From: Intrasporangium calvum
GTDB taxonomy: Bacteria; Actinomycetota; Actinomycetes; Actinomycetales; Dermatophilaceae
Length of the DNA stretch: 43,245 nt
NCBI RefSeq assembly: GCF_028446585.1
Contig: NZ_JAPFQL010000013.1
Location: 1-43,245 of the forward strand
Direction of reading: 5' to 3'
This document shows, one piece after another, positions 7,595 through 14,864 of the stretch. The notes under the pieces are model-generated. The model searched no databases. It had not been told where the DNA came from and saw only the letters and a list, made by a program, of their open reading frames with translations. Position 1 is the first letter of the stretch, and the number at the start of each line of letters is the position of its first letter. A program made the position numbers and the translations under genes.

Positions 7595-7609
7595 GGTCAA
7601 TCATTGACC
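7595..7609. promoter_or_regulatory. Perfect 15-bp palindrome upstream of the alpha-glucosidase gene, probable operator
   Basis: GGTCAA-TCA-TTGACC is a perfect inverted repeat with a 3-nt centre. It ends 3 nt before the proposed GTG start at 7613, in a locally A+T-rich stretch (about 7550-7606) that stands out from the surroundings and probably holds the promoter. A repressor bound here would block transcription or initiation of the glucosidase. The binding protein is not encoded next to it. Confidence 0.6.
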
Positions 7610-7612
7610 CTC

Positions 7613-9394
7613 GTGACTCTGATCTCCCCCACCACCCGCATCGCCGACCTCGCCCGACCCAGCCTGCGGGTCGCCCCGAGCCCCGTGCATCCGGCCGAGC
7701 AGCCGGACTCGGCGTGGTGGCGCCATGCCGTCATCTACCAGGTCTACCCGCGGTCGTGGGCCGACTCGGACGGCGATGGGATCGGTGACCTCCCCGGCAT
7801 CACGGCGCGCCTCGATCACCTGCGCGACCTCGGCGTCGACGCCCTGTGGCTCTCCCCCTTCTACACGAGCCCCCAGGCTGACGCGGGCTACGACGTCGCC
7901 GACTACCGCGACGTCGACCCGACCTTCGGCACCCTGGCCGACGCGGACGCGCTCGTCGGTCGCGCCCACGACCTCGGCCTGCGCGTCATCGTCGACCTCG
8001 TGCCCAACCACAGCTCGGACGCCCACCCCTGGTTCCAGGAGGCCCTCGCCGCGGGACCCGGCTCGCCGGAGCGCAACCGCTACCTCTTCCGCGACGGCCG
8101 CGGCGACCGTGGAGACCTGCCCCCGAACAACTGGGAGTCCGTCTTCGGCGGACCCGCCTGGACCCGCGTCAGCGAGCCCGACGGCACGCCCGGCCAGTGG
8201 TACCTGCACCTGTTCGACTCCCGGCAGCCCGACTTCAACTGGGAGAACCCCCTCGTGCGCGAGGAGTTCGAGTCGGTCCTGCGGTTCTGGCTCGACCGCG
8301 GCGTCGACGGCTTCCGGGTGGACGTGGCGCATGGGCTGATCAAGCGCGACGGGCTGCCGGACCACCAGGCGCGCACGCACATGCTCGGCGACACCGAGGA
8401 GGCCGCGGCCCACGTGCTCGACGGCGCCGAGCCGGAGCCGACCCACCACACGCCCTACTGGGACCAGGACGCCGTGCACGACGTCTACCGGGCCTGGCGT
8501 GCCGTGCTCGACTCCTACGGCACCCCCGACCGCATCCTCTGCGCGGAGGCATGGGTCGAGCCACAGGAGCGCGCGGTCCGCTACGTGCGACCCGACGAGA
8601 TGCACCAGGCCTTCAACTTCGACTTCCTCGGCACCCCCTGGATCGCGGAGGACCTCGTCGCCGTCATCGAGCGGTCGCTGCGGGCCGCCGACTCGGTGGG
8701 CGCCCCGTCCACGTGGGTGCTCTCGAACCACGACGTCGTGCGGCACGCCACGCGCCTGGGCTACGCACCCGGCACCAAGCGGCCCAACGGCATCGGCGCC
8801 GAGGACCCCCAGCCCGACCGCGAGCTCGGCCTGCGCCGCGCCCGTGCCGCCACGACCCTGATGCTGGCTCTCCCCGGCAGCGCCTACCTCTACCAGGGCG
8901 AGGAGCTCGGCCTCCCCGACTCGACGGAACTGCCCGACGAGGTCCGCCAGGACCCGACGTTCCTGCGCAGCGCCGGCACGGAGAAGGGCCGCGACGGCTG
9001 CCGTGTCCCGATGCCCTGGGCCGCCGGTCAGGACGGCCTCGGCTTCGGCCCGTCCGAGCGCACGTGGCTGCCCCAGCCGGCCGTCTACTCCTCCTACGCC
9101 GTGGACCAGCAGGTCGGGGTGGACGGCTCGACGCTCGAGCTCTACCGCACGCTCCTCCGGCTGCGGCGCGCACACTCTGCCGGGAGTGGCTCGCTCTCCT
9201 TCGTCGAGGGATACGGCGCCGACGTCGTCGCGCTCGTCAACGACAGCGCCTCGGGTGAGCGACTGCTGGTCGTCGCGAACCTCGGCGCCGAGCCGGTGGC
9301 ACTGCCCGAGGGGGCGCGCCTGCTCGTGTCGTCCAGTCCCCTCGAGGACGGTCTCGTGCCGACCGACACGTGCGCCTGGGCGCTGTGGTCCTGA
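7613..9394 (+). CDS. aglA: GH13 alpha-glucosidase / oligo-1,6-glucosidase family
   Basis: This is a 593-residue cytoplasmic alpha-glucosidase of family GH13 that hydrolyses the terminal alpha-linked glucose of maltose- or isomaltose-type sugars. The (beta/alpha)8 barrel begins near residue 38 with WWRHAVIYQVYPRSW. Conserved regions are DLVPNHSSD, GFRVDVAHG with nucleophile D237, CAEAWV with acid/base E312, and SNHDVVRH with D374. The GTG at 7613 is uncertain: the frame also opens at ATG 7553, and no good ribosome site precedes either. Homology proper starts well inside, so the first 35 or so residues are extra. The position after glbO matches the glbO-aglA order that I recall from M. tuberculosis. 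The symbol is by that analogy. Confidence 0.88.
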   Translation: MTLISPTTRIADLARPSLRVAPSPVHPAEQPDSAWWRHAVIYQVYPRSWADSDGDGIGDLPGITARLDHLRDLGVDALWLSPFYTSPQADAGYDVADYRDVDPTFGTLADADALVGRAHDLGLRVIVDLVPNHSSDAHPWFQEALAAGPGSPERNRYLFRDGRGDRGDLPPNNWESVFGGPAWTRVSEPDGTPGQWYLHLFDSRQPDFNWENPLVREEFESVLRFWLDRGVDGFRVDVAHGLIKRDGLPDHQARTHMLGDTEEAAAHVLDGAEPEPTHHTPYWDQDAVHDVYRAWRAVLDSYGTPDRILCAEAWVEPQERAVRYVRPDEMHQAFNFDFLGTPWIAEDLVAVIERSLRAADSVGAPSTWVLSNHDVVRHATRLGYAPGTKRPNGIGAEDPQPDRELGLRRARAATTLMLALPGSAYLYQGEELGLPDSTELPDEVRQDPTFLRSAGTEKGRDGCRVPMPWAAGQDGLGFGPSERTWLPQPAVYSSYAVDQQVGVDGSTLELYRTLLRLRRAHSAGSGSLSFVEGYGADVVALVNDSASGERLLVVANLGAEPVALPEGARLLVSSSPLEDGLVPTDTCAWALWS

Positions 9395-9421
9395 GCCGTC
9401 GGGTGGCGGCGCCGATGGGGC

Positions 9422-9427
9422 TAGCCT
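9422..9427 (+). promoter_or_regulatory. Leaderless -10 element of the glycerophosphodiesterase gene
   Basis: TAGCCT lies exactly 7 nt before the ATG at 9435 and no Shine-Dalgarno is present, as expected for a leaderless transcript. The ettA and prsW genes have the same hexamer at 7 and 6 nt from their starts. Confidence 0.6.
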
Positions 9428-9434
9428 CAGCCCC

Positions 9435-10223
9435 ATGACCACGAGGCCATACCTCGCCCAGACGCCGATCGCCCTGGCGCACCGGGGCGGCGCGCTCTAC
9501 GGGCCCAACCTGGGGCTCGAGAACACCATGACGGCGTTCCGGCACGCCGTCGCCCTGGGTTACACGCACATCGAGACGGACGTCCACGCCACGCGGGACG
9601 GCCGGCTCGTGGCGTTCCACGACGACCACCTGGACCGGGTGTCCGACATGCAGGGGCGGATCCGGACCCTGGACTGGGACCAGGTCAGGTGGGCGCGGGT
9701 CGGTCACGGCGAGCACGTGCCGCTCCTCACCGAGGTGATCGACACCTTCCCCGGGATCCGGCTCAACATCGACCTCAAGGGGCCCCGGACGGCCGAGCTG
9801 CTCTGGGAGCTCATCGAGGAGCGCGGGCTGCACGACGCGATCTGCGTCGGCTCCTTCTTCCAGCGGGAGATCAGCACGTTCCGCAAGGTGTCGGCCGGTC
9901 GGGTGGCGACCGCGGCGTCCCAGGCGGGCACGATCCTCATGCGGTTCGGTCCGCGAGCAGTCTCCCGGCTGCTCCGCACCCCCGCCGACGTCTTCCAGGT
10001 GCCGCCGACGCACGTGCTCGGCGGCCGGGAGGTCACGGTCGTCACCCGCAAGCTCCTCGAGGCCGCGCACCACTTCGGCAAGCAGGTCCACGTGTGGACC
10101 GTCGACGACGCGGCGGAGATGCACCGCCTGCTCGACCTCGGTGTCGACGGCCTCGTCAGCGACCGGATCGACGTCCTCAAGGACGTGCTGACCGAGCGTG
10201 GCCTCTGGACGGGCGTGCACTGA
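9435..10223 (+). CDS. Glycerophosphodiester phosphodiesterase family protein
   Basis: This 262-residue enzyme of the GDPD family hydrolyses glycerophosphodiesters to an alcohol and glycerol 3-phosphate. The catalytic set is visible: H16-R17 (ALAHRGG), E29 in LENTM, E47/D49 in HIETDVHAT, and H62 in VAFHDDHLDR. Later elements LNIDLKG and HVWTVDDAAEMHRLLDLGVDGLVSDRI complete the TIM barrel. No signal peptide is present, so it is probably cytoplasmic. It lies 40 nt after the glucosidase but has its own promoter candidate at 9422. It converges on the hypothetical gene ending at 10264. Confidence 0.9.
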   Translation: MTTRPYLAQTPIALAHRGGALYGPNLGLENTMTAFRHAVALGYTHIETDVHATRDGRLVAFHDDHLDRVSDMQGRIRTLDWDQVRWARVGHGEHVPLLTEVIDTFPGIRLNIDLKGPRTAELLWELIEERGLHDAICVGSFFQREISTFRKVSAGRVATAASQAGTILMRFGPRAVSRLLRTPADVFQVPPTHVLGGREVTVVTRKLLEAAHHFGKQVHVWTVDDAAEMHRLLDLGVDGLVSDRIDVLKDVLTERGLWTGVH

Positions 10224-10263
10224 GGACGGGCGAACCAGCCCTCCCGGAGCGGCCCTGCGGACC

Positions 10264-10914
10264 TCAGCGCACGAGGACGTGACCGCGCGTCGTGCTGAGC
10301 CGGGTCCACCGCCCGCACGTCGCGACGGTTGCCGTCTCTCCGGACCGCAGGAAGCCGAGGACGTGGGCCCCGAACGCGAGCCCGGCCGCGATCGGGGGGG
10401 CCGTGTCGCTCATGGCTCCCCACACGCGACGGCGCAGCTCGGCGACGGCCGCGCCCCCGCCACCCTGGTGCGGCTGCTGCGCGACCTCGGCGATGCCCGC
10501 CTCGGCGACGCGCCGCACGGCGGCGCCATCCAGGAGCCCGACGCGCTCCCACCCCTGCCGGGGTGGCGTCAGTCCCGCCCACGAGGGGGACACGGTGGTG
10601 GCGGGCACGCTGAAGGTCGTGCCCTCGGAGCCGAGCCGCGCGAGCCGATCGGCGACCGACCTGAAGCTGACCGTCGCGTCCAGCCCGTGGTTCCGGTCGG
10701 GGATCGAGACGACACGCATCCCGAGGACCGTGCCCGCACCCATGAGGCCCGTGCCCTCGAGGACCGCCACCGTTGCGACGAGCAGGCCGGGGGCCGGCAC
10801 CTGCAGTCGGACGGCGCCGTCTGGCACCGCCACCTTGGCCCGGCCGACGAAGGTCGCCAGGTCAGTCACGCCGCGCGGGTCGCCGAGCTCGATCTGCTCC
10901 ATGGCGGCACTCAC
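10264..10914 (-). CDS. Conserved hypothetical protein coupled to the thioesterase (Rv2474c-like)
   Basis: This encodes 216 residues with no domain I can name. The GTG start overlaps the stop of the thioesterase gene in a GTGA, which implies translational coupling; an ATG 12 nt further in (10902) is the alternative and would give 212 residues. The protein has no signal peptide or membrane segment and ends with a probable beta-rich region. M. tuberculosis Rv2474c, as I recall it, is a hypothetical protein of about the same size beside the thioesterase-like Rv2475c, so this is probably its orthologue. The conserved pairing suggests a shared acyl-CoA-related role, which is inference only. Confidence 0.72.
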   Translation of the reverse strand: MSAAMEQIELGDPRGVTDLATFVGRAKVAVPDGAVRLQVPAPGLLVATVAVLEGTGLMGAGTVLGMRVVSIPDRNHGLDATVSFRSVADRLARLGSEGTTFSVPATTVSPSWAGLTPPRQGWERVGLLDGAAVRRVAEAGIAEVAQQPHQGGGGAAVAELRRRVWGAMSDTAPPIAAGLAFGAHVLGFLRSGETATVATCGRWTRLSTTRGHVLVR

Positions 10915-11375
10915 CGGCGTCGCCGGCGGAAGGGAGCCACCGCGCCGAGTTGTCGCTCGAGCGACGTCCGCTCGGAGGGCCGCATGCGTCGGGGCCTCGA
11001 CCCCTCGAAGTCGTAGAGGGCCAGCTCGGTCTCGGCGACGGCGTAGACGGTCTCCCCTTCGCTGTCGCCCAGCGGCTTCGGGTCGGTGACGATGTAGGCG
11101 ACGTCGAAGCCGGCGCCACCGATCCGGGAGACCCAGATGCGGATCTCCACCGGCTCGTGGCGGAAGCCGAGCGGCCGGCGGTACTCGATCTCGTGGCGGG
11201 ACACGAGCACACCTTCGTCGAGGAGGCTGCGCCCGCCGTCCGGATTGTCGAACCAGTCCCGGAAGGCGATGACGCGCGCGTCCTCGAGCAGCCGGAGGAA
11301 CTGGACGTTGTTGATGTGGGCGTAGGCGTCCATGTCGGACCAGCGCAGGGACACGTGAGCGGCGTACGGCTCCAT
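10911..11375 (-). CDS. Hotdog-fold acyl-CoA thioesterase (4HBT/YbgC-like)
   Basis: This 154-residue single-hotdog protein probably hydrolyses an acyl-CoA thioester. The family motif is LRWSDMDAYAHINNVQFLRLLEDAR at residues 9-34 in outline, with the catalytic aspartate in the SDMDAYAHINN segment. It continues with VLVSRHEIEYRRPL and VRIGGxGxxV-like strands. The C-terminus is a basic run of arginines. It overlaps the following hypothetical gene by 4 nt. Upstream, TGC-AAGGAT lies 6 nt before the ATG as in the nitroreductase gene, which is a possible leaderless promoter. It is divergent from recQ, with 107 nt between them that include motif copy 4. Confidence 0.88.
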   Translation of the reverse strand: MEPYAAHVSLRWSDMDAYAHINNVQFLRLLEDARVIAFRDWFDNPDGGRSLLDEGVLVSRHEIEYRRPLGFRHEPVEIRIWVSRIGGAGFDVAYIVTDPKPLGDSEGETVYAVAETELALYDFEGSRPRRMRPSERTSLERQLGAVAPFRRRRR

Positions 11376-11381
11376 GGCAGC

Positions 11382-11387
11382 ATCCTT
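11382..11387 (-). promoter_or_regulatory. Candidate extended -10 element of the thioesterase gene
   Basis: On the minus strand, TGC-AAGGAT ends 6 nt before the ATG at 11375. The same bases and spacing precede the nitroreductase gene. Confidence 0.35.
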
Positions 11388-11437
11388 GCAGGGCCGTCCA
11401 CATCCCCTCGCCCGGGTCTCACGTCGTCCACAGGTGC

Positions 11438-11452
11438 CGTATGCCGCTGAGC
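11438..11452 (+). repeat. Dispersed motif copy 4
   Basis: CGTATGCCGCTGAGC lies in the divergent gap between the thioesterase and recQ, 19 nt upstream of the recQ -10 element. Confidence 0.88.
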
Positions 11453-11470
11453 GCGGTCGGCGGGTCCACG

Positions 11471-11476
11471 TAGGTT
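11471..11476 (+). promoter_or_regulatory. Leaderless -10 element of recQ
   Basis: TAGGTT lies 6 nt before the ATG at 11483, with no Shine-Dalgarno sequence. Transcription probably starts at the start codon. Confidence 0.55.
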
Positions 11477-11482
11477 GGGCAC

Positions 11483-13729
11483 ATGCCGAGCTCACCCGCC
11501 GCCCTCACCGGACTTGACCTTCGCGAGCGCGCGACCGCTGCGCTGCGGCGGCTCGTCGGGCGAGACGGGGCCGACTTCCGCGACGGTCAGTTCGAGGCGA
11601 TCGAGGCGCTCGTGTCCGGGCGTCGCCGGGTGCTCGTCGTGCAGCGGACCGGGTGGGGCAAGTCGGCGGTCTACTTCGTCGCGACCGCGCTGCGGCGAGC
11701 GGAGGGGGCCGGCCCGACGGTCATCGTCTCGCCGCTCCTCGCGCTCATGCGCGACCAGATCGCCGCGGCGGAGCGCGCCGGTATCAGGGCCGTGACGCTC
11801 AACTCCACCAACGCCGACGAGTGGGCGGCGGTGACCGCGGCTCTGGCCCGCGGAGAGGTCGACGTGCTGCTCGTCAGCCCGGAGCGGCTCAACAACCCGC
11901 GGTTCCGTGAGGAGCAGCTGCCCGGCCTGGCACAGTCGTGTGGACTGCTCGTCGTCGACGAGGCCCACTGCATCAGCGACTGGGGGCACGACTTCCGGCC
12001 GGACTACCGCCGGATCCGGGACCTGCTCACGACGTTGCCCGACTCGACGCCCGTGCTCGCGACGACGGCGACCGCCAACGCGAGGGTCGTGACGGACGTG
12101 GTGGAGCAGCTGGGCGCCGGCGGGCGGGACGTGCTGACGCTGCGCGGTCCCCTGGCGCGCGAGTCACTGCGGCTCGGCGTGCTGCCCCTGGCCGCTCCTG
12201 AGCAGCGGCTGGCCTGGCTCATCGCCCACCTCGGCGAGCTGCCCGGGTCCGGGATCGTCTACGCGCTGACCGTCTCGGCCGCTGAGGACGTCGCCGTCGC
12301 GCTGCGCGACGCCGGGTTCGAGGTCGCTGCCTACACCGGCCGCACCGAGCCCAGCGAGCGGGTGCGGCTGGAGGAGGCCCTGCGCGACAACCGGCTCAAG
12401 GCTCTCGTCGCCACCTCGGCACTCGGCATGGGCTTCGACAAGCCGGACCTCGGCTTCGTGCTCCACCTGGGGGCCCCATCGTCGCCGGTGGCCTACTACC
12501 AGCAGGTGGGCCGGGCCGGCCGGGCCACCGAGCGGGCTGATGTCCTCCTCATGCCCGGTCCGGAGGACAAGGACATCTGGCGCTACTTCGCGTCGGCCTC
12601 GATGCCACGACAAGAGCAGGCAGATGCCGTGCTGCGCGCCCTCGCGCAGAGCGGTCGGCCGCTCTCGACCGTCGCCCTGGAGTCGATCGTTGACGTCCGT
12701 CGGACCCGGCTGGAGCTGCTCCTCAAGGTGCTCGATGTCGACGGGGCAGTGCAACGTGTCCAGGGCGGCTGGGCTGCGACCGGAGTCCCCTGGACCTATG
12801 ACGCGGAGCGCTACGAGCGCGTGTCCCAGGCCCGGGACCGGGAGCAGCAGCTGATGGTGGACTACGAGCGGGGCGACGGATGTCGGATGGCCTTCCTGCA
12901 ACGGTGCCTCGACGACGACACCGCGCGGGACTGCGGCCGGTGTGACCGGTGCGCCGGCGACTGGTTCGCCTCCGAGATCCCCGAGGCGGCGGTTCTCACC
13001 GCGCGGTCACGCCTCGAGCGACCCGGAGTGGTCCTGGAGCCGCGGGCGCAGTGGCCGTCCGGCATGGACCGGCTCGGCGTGCCCCTGAAGGGCAGGATCG
13101 CGCCGGCGGTGGCGCTGTCGGAGGGCCGCGCCGTCGCGCGGCTCAGCGACCTCGGCTGGGGGCAGCGGCTCCGTCAGCTGCTCCGGTCGGAGTCACCTGC
13201 CTCCGCGGGCTCGGCCGCCGCCTCCGCCGACGCGGCGCCGCCGGCTGCTGATCCAGCCGCCTTCGAGCAGTCACCCGACCTGATCGCCTCGAACCACGCG
13301 GCACCCTCGGACCGGCCCGCCCCGCCGGAGCTGCTCCGCGCGGTCGTCGACGTCCTCCGCGACTGGGACTGGGCCGAGCGGCCCGCGGCGATCGTGGCGG
13401 TGCCCTCGCGGCGCCGTCCACAGCTCGTGACGTCACTGGCCGCCGGACTCGGGGAGCTGGGACGACTCCCCTACCTCGGCACGCTGGATCTCGTCGACGG
13501 TGGACCCGTCGGTGAGCCGGGCGGCAACAGCGCTTTCCGACTGGCGAACATCTGGGGCCGCTTCGCCGTGGGCGCGGATCTCCGGGCGCGGCTCGAGGGC
13601 GTCCCCGGCCCGGTGCTGCTCGTGGACGATGTCGCCGACTCGCGGTGGACCCTCACCGTGGCTGGCGCCCTGCTGCGCGAGGCCGGGGCACCGGCCGTCC
13701 TGCCGCTCACCCTTGCCGTGGAGGGCTGA
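11483..13729 (+). CDS. recQ: RecQ-family ATP-dependent DNA helicase fused to a ComF-like phosphoribosyltransferase domain
   Basis: This 748-residue protein carries the SF2 helicase core: Walker A GWGKS with K60, DEAH at 159-162, TATAN, and motif VI QQVGRAGRA. A RecQ zinc-binding region follows, with C467, C475, C484, C487 and C490 (one more Cys than the usual four). After a Ala/Pro-rich linker (about 570-615), residues 615-748 resemble a phosphoribosyltransferase of the ComF type: IVAVPSRRRPQL, a RLANIWGRFAV stretch, and VLLVDDVADSRWT with D715-D716. The canonical PRPP loop DDxxTTGxT reads DDVADSRWT, so substrate binding is doubtful. It should unwind DNA in repair or recombination. Related fusions probably exist in other actinobacteria, but I could not check. 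Confidence 0.9.
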   Translation: MPSSPAALTGLDLRERATAALRRLVGRDGADFRDGQFEAIEALVSGRRRVLVVQRTGWGKSAVYFVATALRRAEGAGPTVIVSPLLALMRDQIAAAERAGIRAVTLNSTNADEWAAVTAALARGEVDVLLVSPERLNNPRFREEQLPGLAQSCGLLVVDEAHCISDWGHDFRPDYRRIRDLLTTLPDSTPVLATTATANARVVTDVVEQLGAGGRDVLTLRGPLARESLRLGVLPLAAPEQRLAWLIAHLGELPGSGIVYALTVSAAEDVAVALRDAGFEVAAYTGRTEPSERVRLEEALRDNRLKALVATSALGMGFDKPDLGFVLHLGAPSSPVAYYQQVGRAGRATERADVLLMPGPEDKDIWRYFASASMPRQEQADAVLRALAQSGRPLSTVALESIVDVRRTRLELLLKVLDVDGAVQRVQGGWAATGVPWTYDAERYERVSQARDREQQLMVDYERGDGCRMAFLQRCLDDDTARDCGRCDRCAGDWFASEIPEAAVLTARSRLERPGVVLEPRAQWPSGMDRLGVPLKGRIAPAVALSEGRAVARLSDLGWGQRLRQLLRSESPASAGSAAASADAAPPAADPAAFEQSPDLIASNHAAPSDRPAPPELLRAVVDVLRDWDWAERPAAIVAVPSRRRPQLVTSLAAGLGELGRLPYLGTLDLVDGGPVGEPGGNSAFRLANIWGRFAVGADLRARLEGVPGPVLLVDDVADSRWTLTVAGALLREAGAPAVLPLTLAVEG

Positions 13730-13768
13730 GCGCCACGACGGCGCACCGCCGCCGCTGCGCAGTCCACG

Positions 13769-13786
13769 TTCCCGCACGCGCGGGAA
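13769..13786. repeat. Short hairpin downstream of recQ
   Basis: TTCCCGC (13769-13775) and GCGGGAA (13780-13786) form a perfect 7-bp stem with a 4-nt loop in the recQ-tesB gap. It may serve as a weak terminator; no T-tract follows. Confidence 0.4.
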
Positions 13787-13857
13787 AGTGACGACCTTCC
13801 CCAACGCCCGCCGATCCCACGGACAGCCCGGGGCCGATCCGGGAACCGCGGTGGTGC

Positions 13858-13885
13858 TTGCCCTGCAGCGCGGGGGCACTAGGGT
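13858..13885 (+). promoter_or_regulatory. Leaderless promoter of the TesB gene
   Basis: TTGCCC (13858-13863) and TAGGGT (13880-13885) are 16 nt apart. The -10 ends 7 nt before the GTG at 13893, and no ribosome site is present. Confidence 0.6.
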
Positions 13886-13892
13886 CGACGCT

Positions 13893-14846
13893 GTGACCGA
13901 CGACGTCAAGCCGACCCTCACCCCGATCGAGGACCTCATCGACGTCCTCACCCTCGAGGAGCTGGGCACCGCCAAGATCTCCGTCACCGGCATCGAGGGC
14001 CAGGACGCCGCCTCGTCCATCGGGGCGACGGAGGCACGGGTCTTCGAGGGACGCAGCCAGCGGATGCCCCACAACCGCGTCTTCGGTGGCCAGGTCCTCG
14101 CCCAGTGCGTCATGGCGGCCGGACTGACGCTCCGTGCGGTCGAGGAGCGCGAAGGGCCCCGGCCGATCCACTCCCTGCACGGCTACTTCATGCGACCGGG
14201 TGACGACACCCTCCCCATCCGGTTCGCCGTCGAGGAGATGCGCGACGGCCGGTCCTTCTCCACGCGGCGGGTCCATGCCATCCAGAAAGGGGCGCCGATC
14301 ATGTCGTTCACGGCGTCGTTCCAGGAGCAAGCGGCGGGCCTCGACCACCAGCTCACGATGCCGGACCTGCCCGGGCCCGACGGTCTCCGGTCGCTCGCCG
14401 ACCTCCTGGGCCACATCGACCACCCGGCCGCCCGGCACATCGCGACGCAGCGCCCCATCGAGCAGCGGCCCATCGAAGAGGCCACCTTCCTGACGCCGGC
14501 CCCGGATTCCCCGGCGGAGCAGCAGGTCTGGATGCGCGCTGTCGACAGCCTGCCGGCGGACCCCCTGATCCACGCCGCCGTCCTGGCCTACGCGAGCGAC
14601 TACTCGCTCCTCGACCCAGTGCTGCGCCGCCACGGACTGACCTGGGCGGACCCGCGCCTTCGCGTCGCCAGCCTCGACCACTCGATGTGGTTCCACCGCC
14701 CCGTGTCCGGTGACGACTGGTTCCTCTACACCCAGGAGTCTCCGTCCGCGTCGAGCGGTCGGGGCCTCGGGATCGGCCAGATGTTCCAGGGCGGCCAGCT
14801 CGTCGCCACCGTCGCCCAGGAGGGGATGGTCCGCGTCAAGGAGTGA
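13893..14846 (+). CDS. tesB: Acyl-CoA thioesterase II, double-hotdog (TesB family)
   Basis: This 317-residue protein has two hotdog repeats and hydrolyses medium- to long-chain acyl-CoA to free fatty acid and CoA. Family stretches are PHNRVFGGQVLAQC, HSLHGYFMRPGD, and RDGRSFSTRRVHAIQKG in the first half, and ASDYSLLDP, LDHSMWFHRP and GQMFQGGQLVATVAQEG in the second. The aspartate of ASDYSLLD and the glutamine near QMFQGGQ correspond to catalytic residues known in E. coli TesB. The leading 30 residues (EDLIDVLTLEELG) match the usual N-terminus, which supports the GTG start. It is monocistronic and converges on treZ, 18 nt away. Confidence 0.94.
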   Translation: MTDDVKPTLTPIEDLIDVLTLEELGTAKISVTGIEGQDAASSIGATEARVFEGRSQRMPHNRVFGGQVLAQCVMAAGLTLRAVEEREGPRPIHSLHGYFMRPGDDTLPIRFAVEEMRDGRSFSTRRVHAIQKGAPIMSFTASFQEQAAGLDHQLTMPDLPGPDGLRSLADLLGHIDHPAARHIATQRPIEQRPIEEATFLTPAPDSPAEQQVWMRAVDSLPADPLIHAAVLAYASDYSLLDPVLRRHGLTWADPRLRVASLDHSMWFHRPVSGDDWFLYTQESPSASSGRGLGIGQMFQGGQLVATVAQEGMVRVKE

Positions 14847-14864
14847 CGGCTCGCCGCGCTCGGG

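Noticed and set aside
7601-9442. Long minus-strand frame opposite the alpha-glucosidase
   Set aside because: Shadow of the GH13 gene; no start site, no domain, repetitive Val/Gly/Arg composition.
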